A stretch of 64,000 bases of DNA, from positions 17,072,310 to 17,136,309 of the forward strand of contig OX393571.1 in NCBI GenBank assembly GCA_947652115.1, read 5' to 3'. The notes beneath the pieces are model-generated. The model did not search any database and had not been told where the DNA came from. It saw nothing but the letters and a program-made list of their open reading frames with translations. Made by a program: the position numbers and the translations under genes. This DNA comes from Blastomussa wellsi (lineage: Eukaryota; Cnidaria; Anthozoa; Scleractinia; Plerogyridae). Below, one piece after another: positions 55,369 through 64,000 of the stretch; the stretch's first letter is position 1; every line of letters begins with the position of its first letter.

Positions 55369-56865
55369 TTATGTAATTTTTGTCAACCCTAAAAGATCAA
55401 ACGCTTCCTGGCAGTGTTCTTCAATAATCCGGACTCTTTCGACTGGCGATTCCTGCTGCCATTTGTTAATATTAGCGGTAGAATTTCGGACTGGAGAAAA
55501 TATATGTTTGGCTTCTTTAATAATCTCTTCCTTGCTTGGTGAAGTGTTGCGAATAACCCAGTCACGAATGCTATCGGGCATTTCAAACCCAGCAAACTTG
55601 TACATAGCCTTTGTCGTTTCTAGCGGCTTTCCAGCCAGATCTCTGTAATGGACTTCCAGATAGTTGTTTTGCCATTGACCTAAGTTGCGCCCGAATTTTA
55701 TGTTTTCAGCTAAGTTTGAACAAATTCTTCTGACAGTGTCCGGGAAACGTGAGTGTTGGTAATCTACCATCCAACCCAGTTGAATTCTCGAGTTTAAACT
55801 CGCTCTGGGATCGCGTATAAGTTGAATCACTCGGATGTCCGTATCTGGGTTCTCTGAGAATATCATTGGAAGAAACGATGAAATCAAATTTCCTGGTGTC
55901 CTGGGCTCGCCAATTTTAGTTACGCTATGATTGTACTTTGTTTGGCATGCTTTGTCAGCATAACTTGGACTACTGGCAAGATCTATGCATTCCCACTTGG
56001 GGCAAAACGCGAGAGACTTGAACGGGTTTTTGACATACGCTCCGCTCCATTGTTGTGTTGTACGCGAAAGAAATTTTGTACCCGCGGCACTCTTGGCGAA
56101 TTTGCAACTCAAAATTGCTTTAAGTACGTCAAGAACGTTTCTCCTCCAGTTGGGAATCTGTGTACTATCTTCCCTGTTCCATCTACTTGTTATCCACAAT
56201 GGTTCATAAACGGTCATCAACTGTGGATCTTCGGCAAACATTTTCGTAGTGAATGTCGTACCCGAACGGTCAGCGCCGTAGATTAGAAGACTTCGGCGGC
56301 GCTCGGGTTGCTTTGTCGGTTTAACATCGGTGGATGATTTGGTTCCCAAAACTGTCTGGTGAAACCCGGGCGAAGATGGGTTGGAAAATTCCAGCTTGAG
56401 TTTTGAATCTATTTGCAGTTTGGAATGAGTCTCGGGAGAAAATTGTTCTTTTGAGTCTGGCTTCGGAGACGAATCTGACTGAAGCTTGGTTGACTTAGCA
56501 CGAACGTCGGGCAGAGATCGGCCTCTCGACTCCGGCTTCGGTTTTGAAACTGTTCGAGACTTGCGTGACTTAGAGTGAACTTCAGGAAATGAATTGCTGA
56601 ACAAACCCGTCTTCGGTTTTGAGTCCGGTTGAGCTTCGGATGGCTTTAAATGATGAAACTTGGGCGAAGATCGGTCTACCGGGACCGACTTCGGTTTCAA
56701 ATCTGCTTGGACTGTTGACGTGACCTGAAACCTGGGACCCGATTTTATCATTTCCCTGTTTTTGTAGATCATTGTCACCGAGGCACATAGTAAAATTGCA
56801 AAGCAAGGCAAATACCAACGTCGACAGAATCGATAGGAAACGCTAATTGCTAATTCTTTTTTCAT
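55369..56865 (-). CDS. Carbohydrate sulfotransferase (CHST1/3-like), paralog 2
   Basis: 498 residues from the ATG at 56865 (MKKELAISVSYRFCRRW). The frame is open up to an ATG at 56940, but a splice acceptor (CATGTACAG) at about 56900 and alignment with paralog 1 favour the later start. Anchor WYLPCFAILLCASVTMIY. The Ser/Pro/Lys-rich stem is longer than in paralog 1 by about one repeat (HSKLQIDSKLKLEFSNPSSP). The catalytic domain is nearly the same as paralog 1, with LLIYGADRSGTTFTTKMF and VIQLIRDPRASLNSRIQLGW. The 5' untranslated exon ends at about 57340 (CAG then GTAAGAAG), giving an intron of about 440 bp without the insertions seen in paralog 1. A recent tandem duplicate on the same strand. 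Confidence 0.88.
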   Translation of the reverse strand: MKKELAISVSYRFCRRWYLPCFAILLCASVTMIYKNREMIKSGPRFQVTSTVQADLKPKSVPVDRSSPKFHHLKPSEAQPDSKPKTGLFSNSFPEVHSKSRKSRTVSKPKPESRGRSLPDVRAKSTKLQSDSSPKPDSKEQFSPETHSKLQIDSKLKLEFSNPSSPGFHQTVLGTKSSTDVKPTKQPERRRSLLIYGADRSGTTFTTKMFAEDPQLMTVYEPLWITSRWNREDSTQIPNWRRNVLDVLKAILSCKFAKSAAGTKFLSRTTQQWSGAYVKNPFKSLAFCPKWECIDLASSPSYADKACQTKYNHSVTKIGEPRTPGNLISSFLPMIFSENPDTDIRVIQLIRDPRASLNSRIQLGWMVDYQHSRFPDTVRRICSNLAENIKFGRNLGQWQNNYLEVHYRDLAGKPLETTKAMYKFAGFEMPDSIRDWVIRNTSPSKEEIIKEAKHIFSPVRNSTANINKWQQESPVERVRIIEEHCQEAFDLLGLTKIT

Positions 56866-57309
56866 CTTCTTGTGGTCAAAAGACGAAGAAAGGACAACCT
56901 GTACATGAAAATAAAAATATAAAACTGAATAGGGAAACATCGGAAAAATATTAACTTTCCATTGATTTTTTGTTCATTTTAGGCAGTTATTTGAAAACGC
57001 TGAACGAATTTTTTCTCCATATAAATCCTTCAGGACTGAACTCTAATTAATTCAGTCTGGCTTTCTTTCTTTCACGTCTACATCAGAAAGGATGGCCAAC
57101 ATAATCGGCCTAATAAAAACTGGATTTTCTATATCGAACGCATGCATTTATCAGCCGATAGAACATTTCAAGAAAGCCTTGCTTAAGCCTTAATCGGACA
57201 GCATCAATTTCTTTTCGTCTGGCGTAAAACTGAATTTAATATTGTGCTTAATAAAATAATTCGCAGGTCAAATGTGCACCGGCTAACGTCGAGTTGTAAC
57301 TAAAGAAGT

Positions 57310-57600
57310 AAACACAGAAACGAGAAGGTAACTTCTTACCTGTACTTGAGTCGGGATGGTTCTGTATAAAACTCAACGAAGCTTATAAAATTAGAGAAGA
57401 AGGTGATAAAATTCTACTGCTGTTATCGGTAACGTATCGATAATTGATGCACTTTTGTTGTGGTGCTAAGGAACTACACCTTGATGCGAAACATTGCTTT
57501 ACAAATTACATTCACGCCATGGGGCATACTTGAATGTTTCAGCATTTATTAGCTCCTTTTGAGGGGGGAGGGGGCTATTAGAGAGCGCTGCATATAAAGC
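57310..57600 (-). promoter_or_regulatory. 5' untranslated exon and promoter region of sulfotransferase 2
   Basis: A duplicate of the block at 53690-53960, with donor CAAGTACAG then GTAAGAAG. It marks the upstream limit of the duplicated gene unit. Confidence 0.6.
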
Positions 57601-58015
57601 GAATAAAGTGGACATATCGTTGTCATAATGCTGTTCGATAACACAGTGTCATCGACAGACTTTCGCTAGACTGATATTTAAAAGTGAAAAATGTGTGATT
57701 GGTGGTCAACATGCCTTTTGAATCATCCCATCCTCGGAAACCCAGGGGCGAACGTTTACAACAAGTCGCAAGAGTGCTCCCGGACTGCCAGTACCAATTC
57801 GAATGCTTGCGCTCTTATTGGTCAAAAACCCGTGCTTTATCAGAGAATAAAAAACAGAAAAAGTGTTTTTATTGTTTTTCGTCAGCTTTACTCTAGCGAA
57901 AAGTCAAGCTGAACAAATTGTCGAGCAAGCTTCTAAGTTCGAGAGGAATTTTGTTGTTTTTACTCGCGGCGTATAAAATCTATATGAAAACAAATAAAGA
58001 AGCCTAGCTAGAGAT

Positions 58016-58385
58016 AGATAGATAGTTTATTAAAACTACATCGCAGCCAAAGGCTGAATTACGCAATTATTTACAAATACTTTGCAATACTCAAAAATTA
58101 CAAATGAATCCTAAATAATAAGTCAAAAACTAGTTATTGAAAAAGTATTAAAAATTCTATATTATGTATTTTTGTTAGAATATAAAATATGAATATAAGT
58201 GGGATAAAACTACAGTCCGGACTGTTTCAACATCGCGTATATAAAAGTATTACTTGTTCTGTTTGTACAAAGCTTCGGCATATTAAAATGGCGCTGTCGT
58301 CTTAGGTTATAACGTGAGTTGTCATAGCCTGGTGGAATGAGGGCTTTTAATTTAAGCCATATATAAGCCATATATACTTTATTTA
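58016..58385 (-). mobile_element. LINE 3' end with (TATC)n tail
   Basis: Minus strand: LKALIPPGYDNSRYNLRRQR and HFNMPKLCTNRTSNTFIYAM, then a stop, match the C-terminal end of CR1-like reverse transcriptases (Y-N-L-R-x-x-x-x-F). The 3' UTR ends AATTCAGCCTTTGGCTGCGA, TTTTAATAAACTATC and a short GATA tail at 58016-58033. Upstream parts are missing. Confidence 0.65.
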
Positions 58386-58687
58386 GACTCGCGCGGGGAC
58401 TGGAGCTTATTAGGCCTCTAGCTTAAATAGCTAATGAGTCGAGTTAAAACAAAATATTTGAAAAATAAATTCGAAAACAAGGAAAAGAAAAACAATAAAT
58501 AAATAAATTACATCTAAAAGAAAAAGCTATTTGCATCGGAGAGAACTTGGAGATCGTGATAAAAATGACAGCAATTCATTTAAGGTGGATCGTACCAGTT
58601 TTTCGTACGTGGGAAGTCTGGTGACGAGCGCTCGCCTCACGCGCGAGATAGTCCGCGAGATTTAAAGCTGAAAATTTAAAAACAAAT

Positions 58688-59176
58688 ATGGCGGCGCGTG
58701 GGTTACTACATGCAATTGCAAGGTTGCTTTTGTCCTGTTTATCAGAGATTGGATCAACAAGAAAGTTGTTCTTTGAGCGCCGGTTCTTGGACAATTCGAT
58801 ATGCGTCAGAAAATTTGTTTTCGGAACTCAATGCCCGAGTTACAAAGTTAAAATTCCCGTTTGTGCTGCGATCGATCCTGTCGGCGATCGCAAAGATCTT
58901 AAAACTGAAGCGGTTAATTCCTACTCCCGATTCTCTCGTTTTGTGTACTTTGCCGGACTAGTAGGTTTTTACACCTACTACTCCTCGTCCACCGCTTATG
59001 CAGAAGAAAGTGACGAAGAAAAAGAAAATAATGAAGTTCAGTCCCGGCCTCGTCACAAAGGTTGTTTTACTGCCAAAAGGCGAGTTTCAAAACTAACAAA
59101 TCTCACAAGGGCAAGACAAGAAAAAACAAGCACTTCGAAAAAACAACCGCTAAGAATGATAACAAATATTCCGTGA
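58688..59176 (+). CDS. Unidentified protein start with mitochondrial-type N-terminus and one membrane helix
   Basis: The ATG (CAAATATGG context) opens MAARGLLHAIARLLLSCLSE, rich in Arg, Ala and Leu without acidic residues for the first 18, as in mitochondrial targeting peptides. About residues 82-98 (FVYFAGLVGFYTYYSSS) form a membrane helix. An acidic patch follows (AEESDEEKENNE), then a basic tail to the stop at TNIP. Inner-membrane proteins such as the MICU group share this layout, but no EF hand or other domain is visible and I do not assign a family. A donor GTAAGT at 59431 follows an open stretch in another frame (EVEILEDDPQSSVED), so the true exon may differ. The only plus-strand candidate in the right half. 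Confidence 0.4.
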   Translation: MAARGLLHAIARLLLSCLSEIGSTRKLFFERRFLDNSICVRKFVFGTQCPSYKVKIPVCAAIDPVGDRKDLKTEAVNSYSRFSRFVYFAGLVGFYTYYSSSTAYAEESDEEKENNEVQSRPRHKGCFTAKRRVSKLTNLTRARQEKTSTSKKQPLRMITNIP

Positions 59177-60769
59177 AGTGCTTCCGCAATGAAGATCGAC
59201 ATCCAACCATGTGTCGAGTTGATTTCACTTATCGTTTCTGACAGCTTCGTGTTCAAAAAAATATGGCAAATCAAACGAAAGTTTGAAAGAAAATCGTTGA
59301 ACGGGAGGCCAAACGTTCAATAAAACAGTTCACGACACAGCTACTAACTAATTTCACGGCAGCGAAGTCGAGATTCTCGAAGATGATCCTCAAAGTAGTG
59401 TCGAAGACCAAAGAAAACAAAACGACGGTAAGTGCGTGGTCGCGCGTGTATGAACGCGAATAGGTCAGCGGTAGTCAAAACTGAGCATGAGTAAATGCCA
59501 GTCATATAAAGTTAAGATTTTGAAGTGCGTGACGACGCGCGTGGATATTGTTGAACTCGCGAAGGCTTTTCCGAGAAAACAAGCCCGGTGACCCTATTTT
59601 TTTATTGTTTCAATGTCTTCCCCTTACTGAGAGGAAACATCAGACGTAATTTTAAAAAATTCTACGAAAGGAATTTTTCTCTACTCACAAATTGCCTTTT
59701 TTCACGCTTATAAAAAAATCCGCTTCGTAGAATTTTGTTAAAATTATTATACAGTTTCCTTTTCAAATGCCAAAAGTTATAACGTGAAAAAAATTGGGGG
59801 TCACCAGGTTGGTTTTCAAGTTTTATGCGCCAGAAGCTGAAAAGTAGGTCCGAATAATCATCAAGTACCGTTACCATGGTGACAACTGATGACGAAATAC
59901 TTGTTATTTTTGGTCAAGAACAAAATATGGAATTGAATCATACGAACATTTTGTTATGACCTTGGACTGATATTTTGCTGTTTTCTTCCAAAGTTTAGAC
60001 AGTCAAAAACCTGAAAACTGGTACCATCCACCTTAAATGGAAAGATCACGCACAGTCTAAGAGCTGCATAGAAAACAATTACATGCGTCAAAGGTCATCT
60101 GTTTGATCGGTAGTATTAAAACGTTTTTTGTGACTTTTTGCCACCATCCTGTCCTGTGAATGTTCTTATGCACTTTGAAACCGGTGATATCCGCAGTTGA
60201 CATATAAATCATTTCATATACATCAGACCGATCATTATTCATTGCTTGGAGCTGGTGGGTCGTATGAAACGAAGTTATAATATCCCCTTCCCTTTAACTC
60301 TCCACCCCGATATAATTAGTGAACGGCATGATTTCATTCACGTTCATTTACGCTAATACCTAGTCTGAAGTGTCAGACATCTTCTCGCCCTAATCCCCTG
60401 AGGCGCCCGCGCTGATACCCTGGTTTCGGTTTCGGTCTTTGTCGTTGTCCCGTACTCGAGAAAACCTCTGGCACCCAGGGTATCACGCAAACGCCGGGGA
60501 ATCAAAATTGAACACAAGAGTTTTAAACGGCTGAATCAACCCTTAGTGACCCCAAGTGATTTTTTGGAGTGAATGATTCAAACTTTTCTGTCTTTACAGT
60601 GTAAGGGGGCGCTGTCACAGGGGCTTTGTATGGCGGGCCATCGCGTTCAAAAGTGGATATCATGATATCATACCTGACTCACTATGAACAGGAAAACAAC
60701 TGAAACACCAACCTCGTTACCAGGGTCTCCCGCCCTCCAGGAGCGAGAGAGGAGAGACCCTGGCACAGG

Positions 60770-60817
60770 CCAACCTCGTTCCCAGGGTCTGGGAAAAGAC
60801 CCTGGGAACGAGGTTGG
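60770..60817. repeat. Perfect hairpin, 21-bp stem, 6-bp loop
   Basis: The arms begin CCAACCTCGTTCCCAGGG and are exact inverses; the loop is GGGAAA. A related, less perfect pair lies just to the left (60711-60762: CCTCGTTACCAGGGTCTC and GAGACCCTGG). Confidence 0.9.
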
Positions 60818-61454
60818 GCACAGGCTTGTCACTTGTCTCTTGGACAATTGAGAACTCTAGGGAGGGGTCCAATTGCGCGAGTGTCATCGTTTTATAGGCT
60901 GCCGTCTCGAAGTCCTCGGATAGTATTATTCAAACGTCAATCTAAAGGTTTAGCAAGTTATTGTCTTGAGTCAATATATATGACTGGGTCATGTTCAACC
61001 AACGGCATACTTGAAGTCGATCGTATTTTATCACAGTTCTTTTACGCAACTATTTTTATAAACGTGGAGAAAACAGCGAATTAGGTATCAAAACTACACC
61101 ATTTTCATTGACGCAAGAACATATTTCAGCATTTTAAAATGATGCCAAAATACCGTGACTGCCCCTTTAATCCTCTGCATACCGAGGGGATGGTATTTAT
61201 TTATACAAAAATGAGCATATTTCACAAGAATGCTTGCCAAGCTCGTTCTTTACGACCCCAAAAAGTCAATATTTACCCTGCGTTCGACTTCACTTGACCA
61301 TTCCTCAACAAATTTCTCTTCGCATATACTCCTCGACACTCTTCACTGTTTTGATCGTCGAAATATCTTGTAGTTTATAATTAGACTGCCCTAACAAGAG
61401 TGTGAAATTCAGTGTAAACATCTACATGAGGTCAATAAAATATATATTATATTT

Positions 61455-61551
61455 AACAATTATTCCACGAGCGCACGTTGGATATGAGATGGTACCCGCC
61501 ACGTTGGCTATAACCATCTTATATCCAACAAGCGCGAGTGGGATAATTGTT
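61455..61551. mobile_element. Palindromic MITE (ends AACAATTATTCCACGAGCGC)
   Basis: The left arm AACAATTATTCCACGAGCGC with GTTGGATATGAGATGGT is mirrored by ACCATCTTATATCCAAC with GCGCGAGTGGGATAATTGTT. Confidence 0.85.
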
Positions 61552-62009
61552 TTATTAAAAACGCCCAAAAAATATTGTACAAACATTGAAAAAAAATGCA
61601 TTCTTTTACTCGTACACGTACCCTGTTTGTAGGTCAATGGTATATGAGCTCATACACCATTGCCTCTAAACCAATCAGAACTCAGGAAGTGCAATGTACC
61701 ACAGCTAGTTTTTAATAATGTAAATTATAGATAGCGTCATCTTGGAGAGCAGCCATTTTTAAATCGTCCCGTTCAAAACGCTTAAATCACAAAACTCCTC
61801 AAAATTCTCCCATAAACAAGCTCGATGGAAAAAAAATCTTCGAAGAAACTGAAGGACTACTTTATTTAGTCTACAAGTATCATTAGGTTGGCCACTTGGT
61901 ACGCAAAGGGTTGGCGTATCGTGGCGTACCATTCAAATACACGCTAATAGTCCATAATGATTAGAAAGAATAGATTTTACCAGAGCCGCTCAGATTTTTC
62001 ACTTGAACT

Positions 62010-63239
62010 TCATTTTTCAATTCCTATCAATTGCATTAATTCATTGCATTCACGTTCAATAATCCTGTTCTGTTCTGCCGGCGCATTGCGCCATTTCTCG
62101 ATATTTGCAGTAGAATTGCGAACAGAAGAAAACGTCTTTCTTGATTCTCTGGCCAAAGCTTCTTCGCTCGGGCTCGTGTTTAACACAATCCATTTAATCA
62201 AATCTTCTGGTATCTGAAAGCCAGCAAAACTGTAAATTTTAAGCGCGGTTTTTACTGGGTATATGGCTATATCGCGGTAGTATACTTCCATATATTTATC
62301 GCGGTATTTCTCGGGTAGGTTCCTTCCGAATTTCACGTTTTCCGCCGTTTTATCACACGCGTATTTCACGTGATAAAGAAACCCGGGTGACGTGTGCTTT
62401 GGCATCCAACCCAGTTTAATTCTGGAGTCCATACTCCCGCGCGGGTCTCTGAGTATCTGAATCATTCTGATATCGGTATCCGGGTTTTCTAAGAACACTT
62501 GTGGTACTATACTTGATAGCATCTTGTCAGGCACCCGAACCTGAGCCACCTTAGTGACACTGTGCTTGTATCTTGTGGCACAAACCTCCTGGGCGAATTC
62601 TGGCATGTGTAATAGGCTTGGGCACGAGGTTTTACCCGTGTCGGAGACGTTGCAAAAATTTGGAGACTGAAACGGATTCCTGAAAGGAGCAGCTGCCCAG
62701 TTTCTTAACGTGTGTGCAAGAAATTGCGTCGCTATGGGGAAATTTTGAAAATTGCAGCTAAGAATTCCATTCAACACCTCCAGCTCGCTTCTTGTCCAGT
62801 CTTGGGCTGGTTCTTTCTTCCGCCAGCGCTTCGTCACCCAGAGAGGCTCATAGATCATAAATACCTGAGGATCTTCGCTAAACATTCGGCTGATAAAAGT
62901 CGTTCCCGAGCGGTCAGCACCGAAGACTAGCAAACTTCGTCTCCGTTCCGAAGAATCCTTCGAGGACGTCGGTGTTATTCGGAAATCATCCCGATGATTC
63001 TCAAATGTTGACACAGGAGTAAAATGAATATCTTCCTTAGTTTGCTCAATCTCATTGTCTGGAACACTTCTCGTCAGTTTGTTTCCAGAGTTAAACGACA
63101 GTGAAGTTTCAATAGTCTTAAAAGGATCTGCTACGATGTTTGGTTGTTGGCTTTCATACAGCAAAACAGTTACCAACAAAACTGCGGACGCTATAACCAC
63201 AGCAAACAATAGCCGTATAGGGATACGAAAATATCTCAT
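62010..63239 (-). CDS. Carbohydrate sulfotransferase (CHST1/3-like), paralog 3
   Basis: 409 residues from the ATG at 63239 (MRYFRIPIRLLFAVVIAS). The frame upstream to 63329 has only a TTG start. The type II anchor is LLFAVVIASAVLLVTVLLY. The stem is short and lacks the Ser/Pro/Lys repeats of paralogs 1 and 2. The catalytic domain keeps the 5'-phosphosulfate loop LLVFGADRSGTTFISRMF and the 3'-phosphate site MIQILRDPRGSMDSRIKLGW. It also keeps the flanking blocks MIYEPLWVTKRW, CATRYKHSVTKVAQVRVPD, AENVKFGRNLPEKY, YYRDIAIYPVKTA and NTSPSEEALA. It is more divergent than paralogs 1 and 2 are from each other, so it is an older duplicate. It acts in the Golgi, using PAPS. Confidence 0.88.
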   Translation of the reverse strand: MRYFRIPIRLLFAVVIASAVLLVTVLLYESQQPNIVADPFKTIETSLSFNSGNKLTRSVPDNEIEQTKEDIHFTPVSTFENHRDDFRITPTSSKDSSERRRSLLVFGADRSGTTFISRMFSEDPQVFMIYEPLWVTKRWRKKEPAQDWTRSELEVLNGILSCNFQNFPIATQFLAHTLRNWAAAPFRNPFQSPNFCNVSDTGKTSCPSLLHMPEFAQEVCATRYKHSVTKVAQVRVPDKMLSSIVPQVFLENPDTDIRMIQILRDPRGSMDSRIKLGWMPKHTSPGFLYHVKYACDKTAENVKFGRNLPEKYRDKYMEVYYRDIAIYPVKTALKIYSFAGFQIPEDLIKWIVLNTSPSEEALARESRKTFSSVRNSTANIEKWRNAPAEQNRIIERECNELMQLIGIEK

Positions 63240-63835
63240 CTTTTGGCACTCTGCAAAGTAAAATGATAGTTGTAGTGGCTCATCAGTTGTTGTCAGTGTC
63301 ATGAAACATAAACCAAAAAAAATAGACAATCACTGGAACTGAACTAGTCAAATTCCGCAGTAATAACGTTCTTCCCGGGTTTGTGACTGTTGTTGTCAGT
63401 GGTGACATCGTCAATATCTTCCATACGAATTTATCGAATGGTGCAAATGCAAACTTTGGCTGTTTTAATAAAAGAACGAAATGTGCGTTAAATGTCTCAC
63501 CTTATCTATAACTTGCATTTGTTTTATTTTTCTAAACAAAACAAAAGCCTACACCCGTTTCGTTCTCTGTCAAACATACCCAGAGACATTTAAGACCCCG
63601 AGCAAGGAGAATTTGTAATTCATTCATTATATAAATAAAATGAAATACCAGGTGAGCTTTCGCGCAAAAACGTCTTCACACGTGAATATATCACCGTTGC
63701 TATGTTTATGCAATAAATCGCGCCTTTCGCAGCTAAAGAGAAAAGGTTTGGAAGTTCATTGATGTTTGTATAATGCATAGAATATTACATGGCCGCTTGG
63801 AGATACGAAATTTCTCTTCTCGTGTTGAAACATAT
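63240..63835. other. Upstream region of sulfotransferase 3
   Basis: Presumed promoter and any 5' untranslated exon. No coding feature is seen. Confidence 0.4.
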
Positions 63836-64000
63836 ACAACCAGAGCACAATCAGTACACAACCACAACACAACCAGAGCACAACCAGAACACAACCAGAA
63901 CACAACCAGAGCACAACCACAACACAACCAGAGCACAACCACAACACAGCCAGAGTACAACCAGTGCACAACCACAACACAACCAGAGCACAACCAGAGC
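63836..64000. repeat. ACAACCAGAGCAC-type minisatellite, continues off the right edge
   Basis: Units of 11-12 bp (CACAACCAGAG, CACAACCACAA, CACAACCAGAA). Val/Leu/Cys-rich frames on the minus strand are translated repeat. Confidence 0.92.

Larger units (their letters stand above)
59180..62005. other. Intergenic stretch with hairpin repeats
   Basis: No gene recognised. Holds a GATACCCTGG / CCAGGGTATC pair (60413-60485), a hairpin with 21-bp arms (60770-60817) and a palindromic MITE (61455-61551). Confidence 0.5.

Noticed and set aside
63240..63329. N-terminal extension of sulfotransferase 3
   Set aside because: The only upstream start is TTG, and the ATG at 63239 directly precedes the signal anchor.

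Overview
This window looks like nuclear DNA from a cnidarian, most likely an anthozoan such as a stony coral (inferred). The evidence is AT-rich intergenic DNA, short exons with GT/AG introns, and a divergent H2B/H2A pair with animal histone 3' stem-loops. Other signs are a SUEL/galactose-binding lectin exon, a P2RX7_C-type exon, a lone TTAGGG tract, and dense interspersed repeats (BEL/Pao, Penelope-like, LINE tails, tRNA-derived SINEs, palindromic MITEs). No species marker is visible.

Left third (1-20 kb). A minus-strand BEL/Pao-type gag gene (SAP domain, then DUF1759) runs off the left edge and is split by a foldback element with inverted 9-bp-repeat arms. A second foldback element (2987-4394) sits in a 12-bp satellite with a flush 10-bp direct repeat at its ends. 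Next come an orphan first exon of a phospholipid phosphatase (PLPP-A), a quiet stretch, a Penelope-like fragment nested in a palindromic MITE, a 351-bp tandem duplication, and the H2B/H2A pair. A HECT-type E3 ligase gene follows, with a 5'-truncated LINE inserted at its 3' end. After it is an intron-containing integrase-like gene with two in-frame stops and a deleted catalytic segment. The third closes with a minisatellite and a secreted lectin gene.

Middle (20-40 kb). Two minus-strand phospholipid phosphatase genes are reconstructed exon by exon. PLPP-B is at 22692-27535 with six exons. PLPP-C is at 33025-39603, with five exons found and one short exon missing. Between them lie a P2RX7_C first exon, an uninterrupted (ATG)n tract of about 165 triplets, and a LINE 3' end. 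The introns are loaded with SINEs, MITEs and Penelope remnants.

Right (40-64 kb). This is a minus-strand run of tandemly duplicated, probably Golgi-resident type II membrane enzymes. It holds two O-fucosyltransferase-like glycosyltransferases (40942-42456 and 45432-46988) and three carbohydrate sulfotransferases (51061-52518, 55369-56865, 62010-63239). Sulfotransferases 1 and 2 share their 5' untranslated exon and promoter region, so the duplication covers the whole gene. An unidentified plus-strand gene start with a mitochondrial-type N-terminus lies at 58688.

How they fit together. The right half is best read as a local expansion of glycan-building and glycan-sulfating enzymes. The phosphatases act on membrane phospholipids such as lysophosphatidate and sphingosine-1-phosphate. 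The remainder is mobile-element debris, much of it with legible insertion boundaries. I did not find a convincing new defence-type or operon-like system. The strongest unusual items are the foldback elements with tandem-repeat arms, the nested Penelope insertion, the Arg-to-Gly change in the PLPP-B catalytic motif, and the glycan-enzyme cluster.
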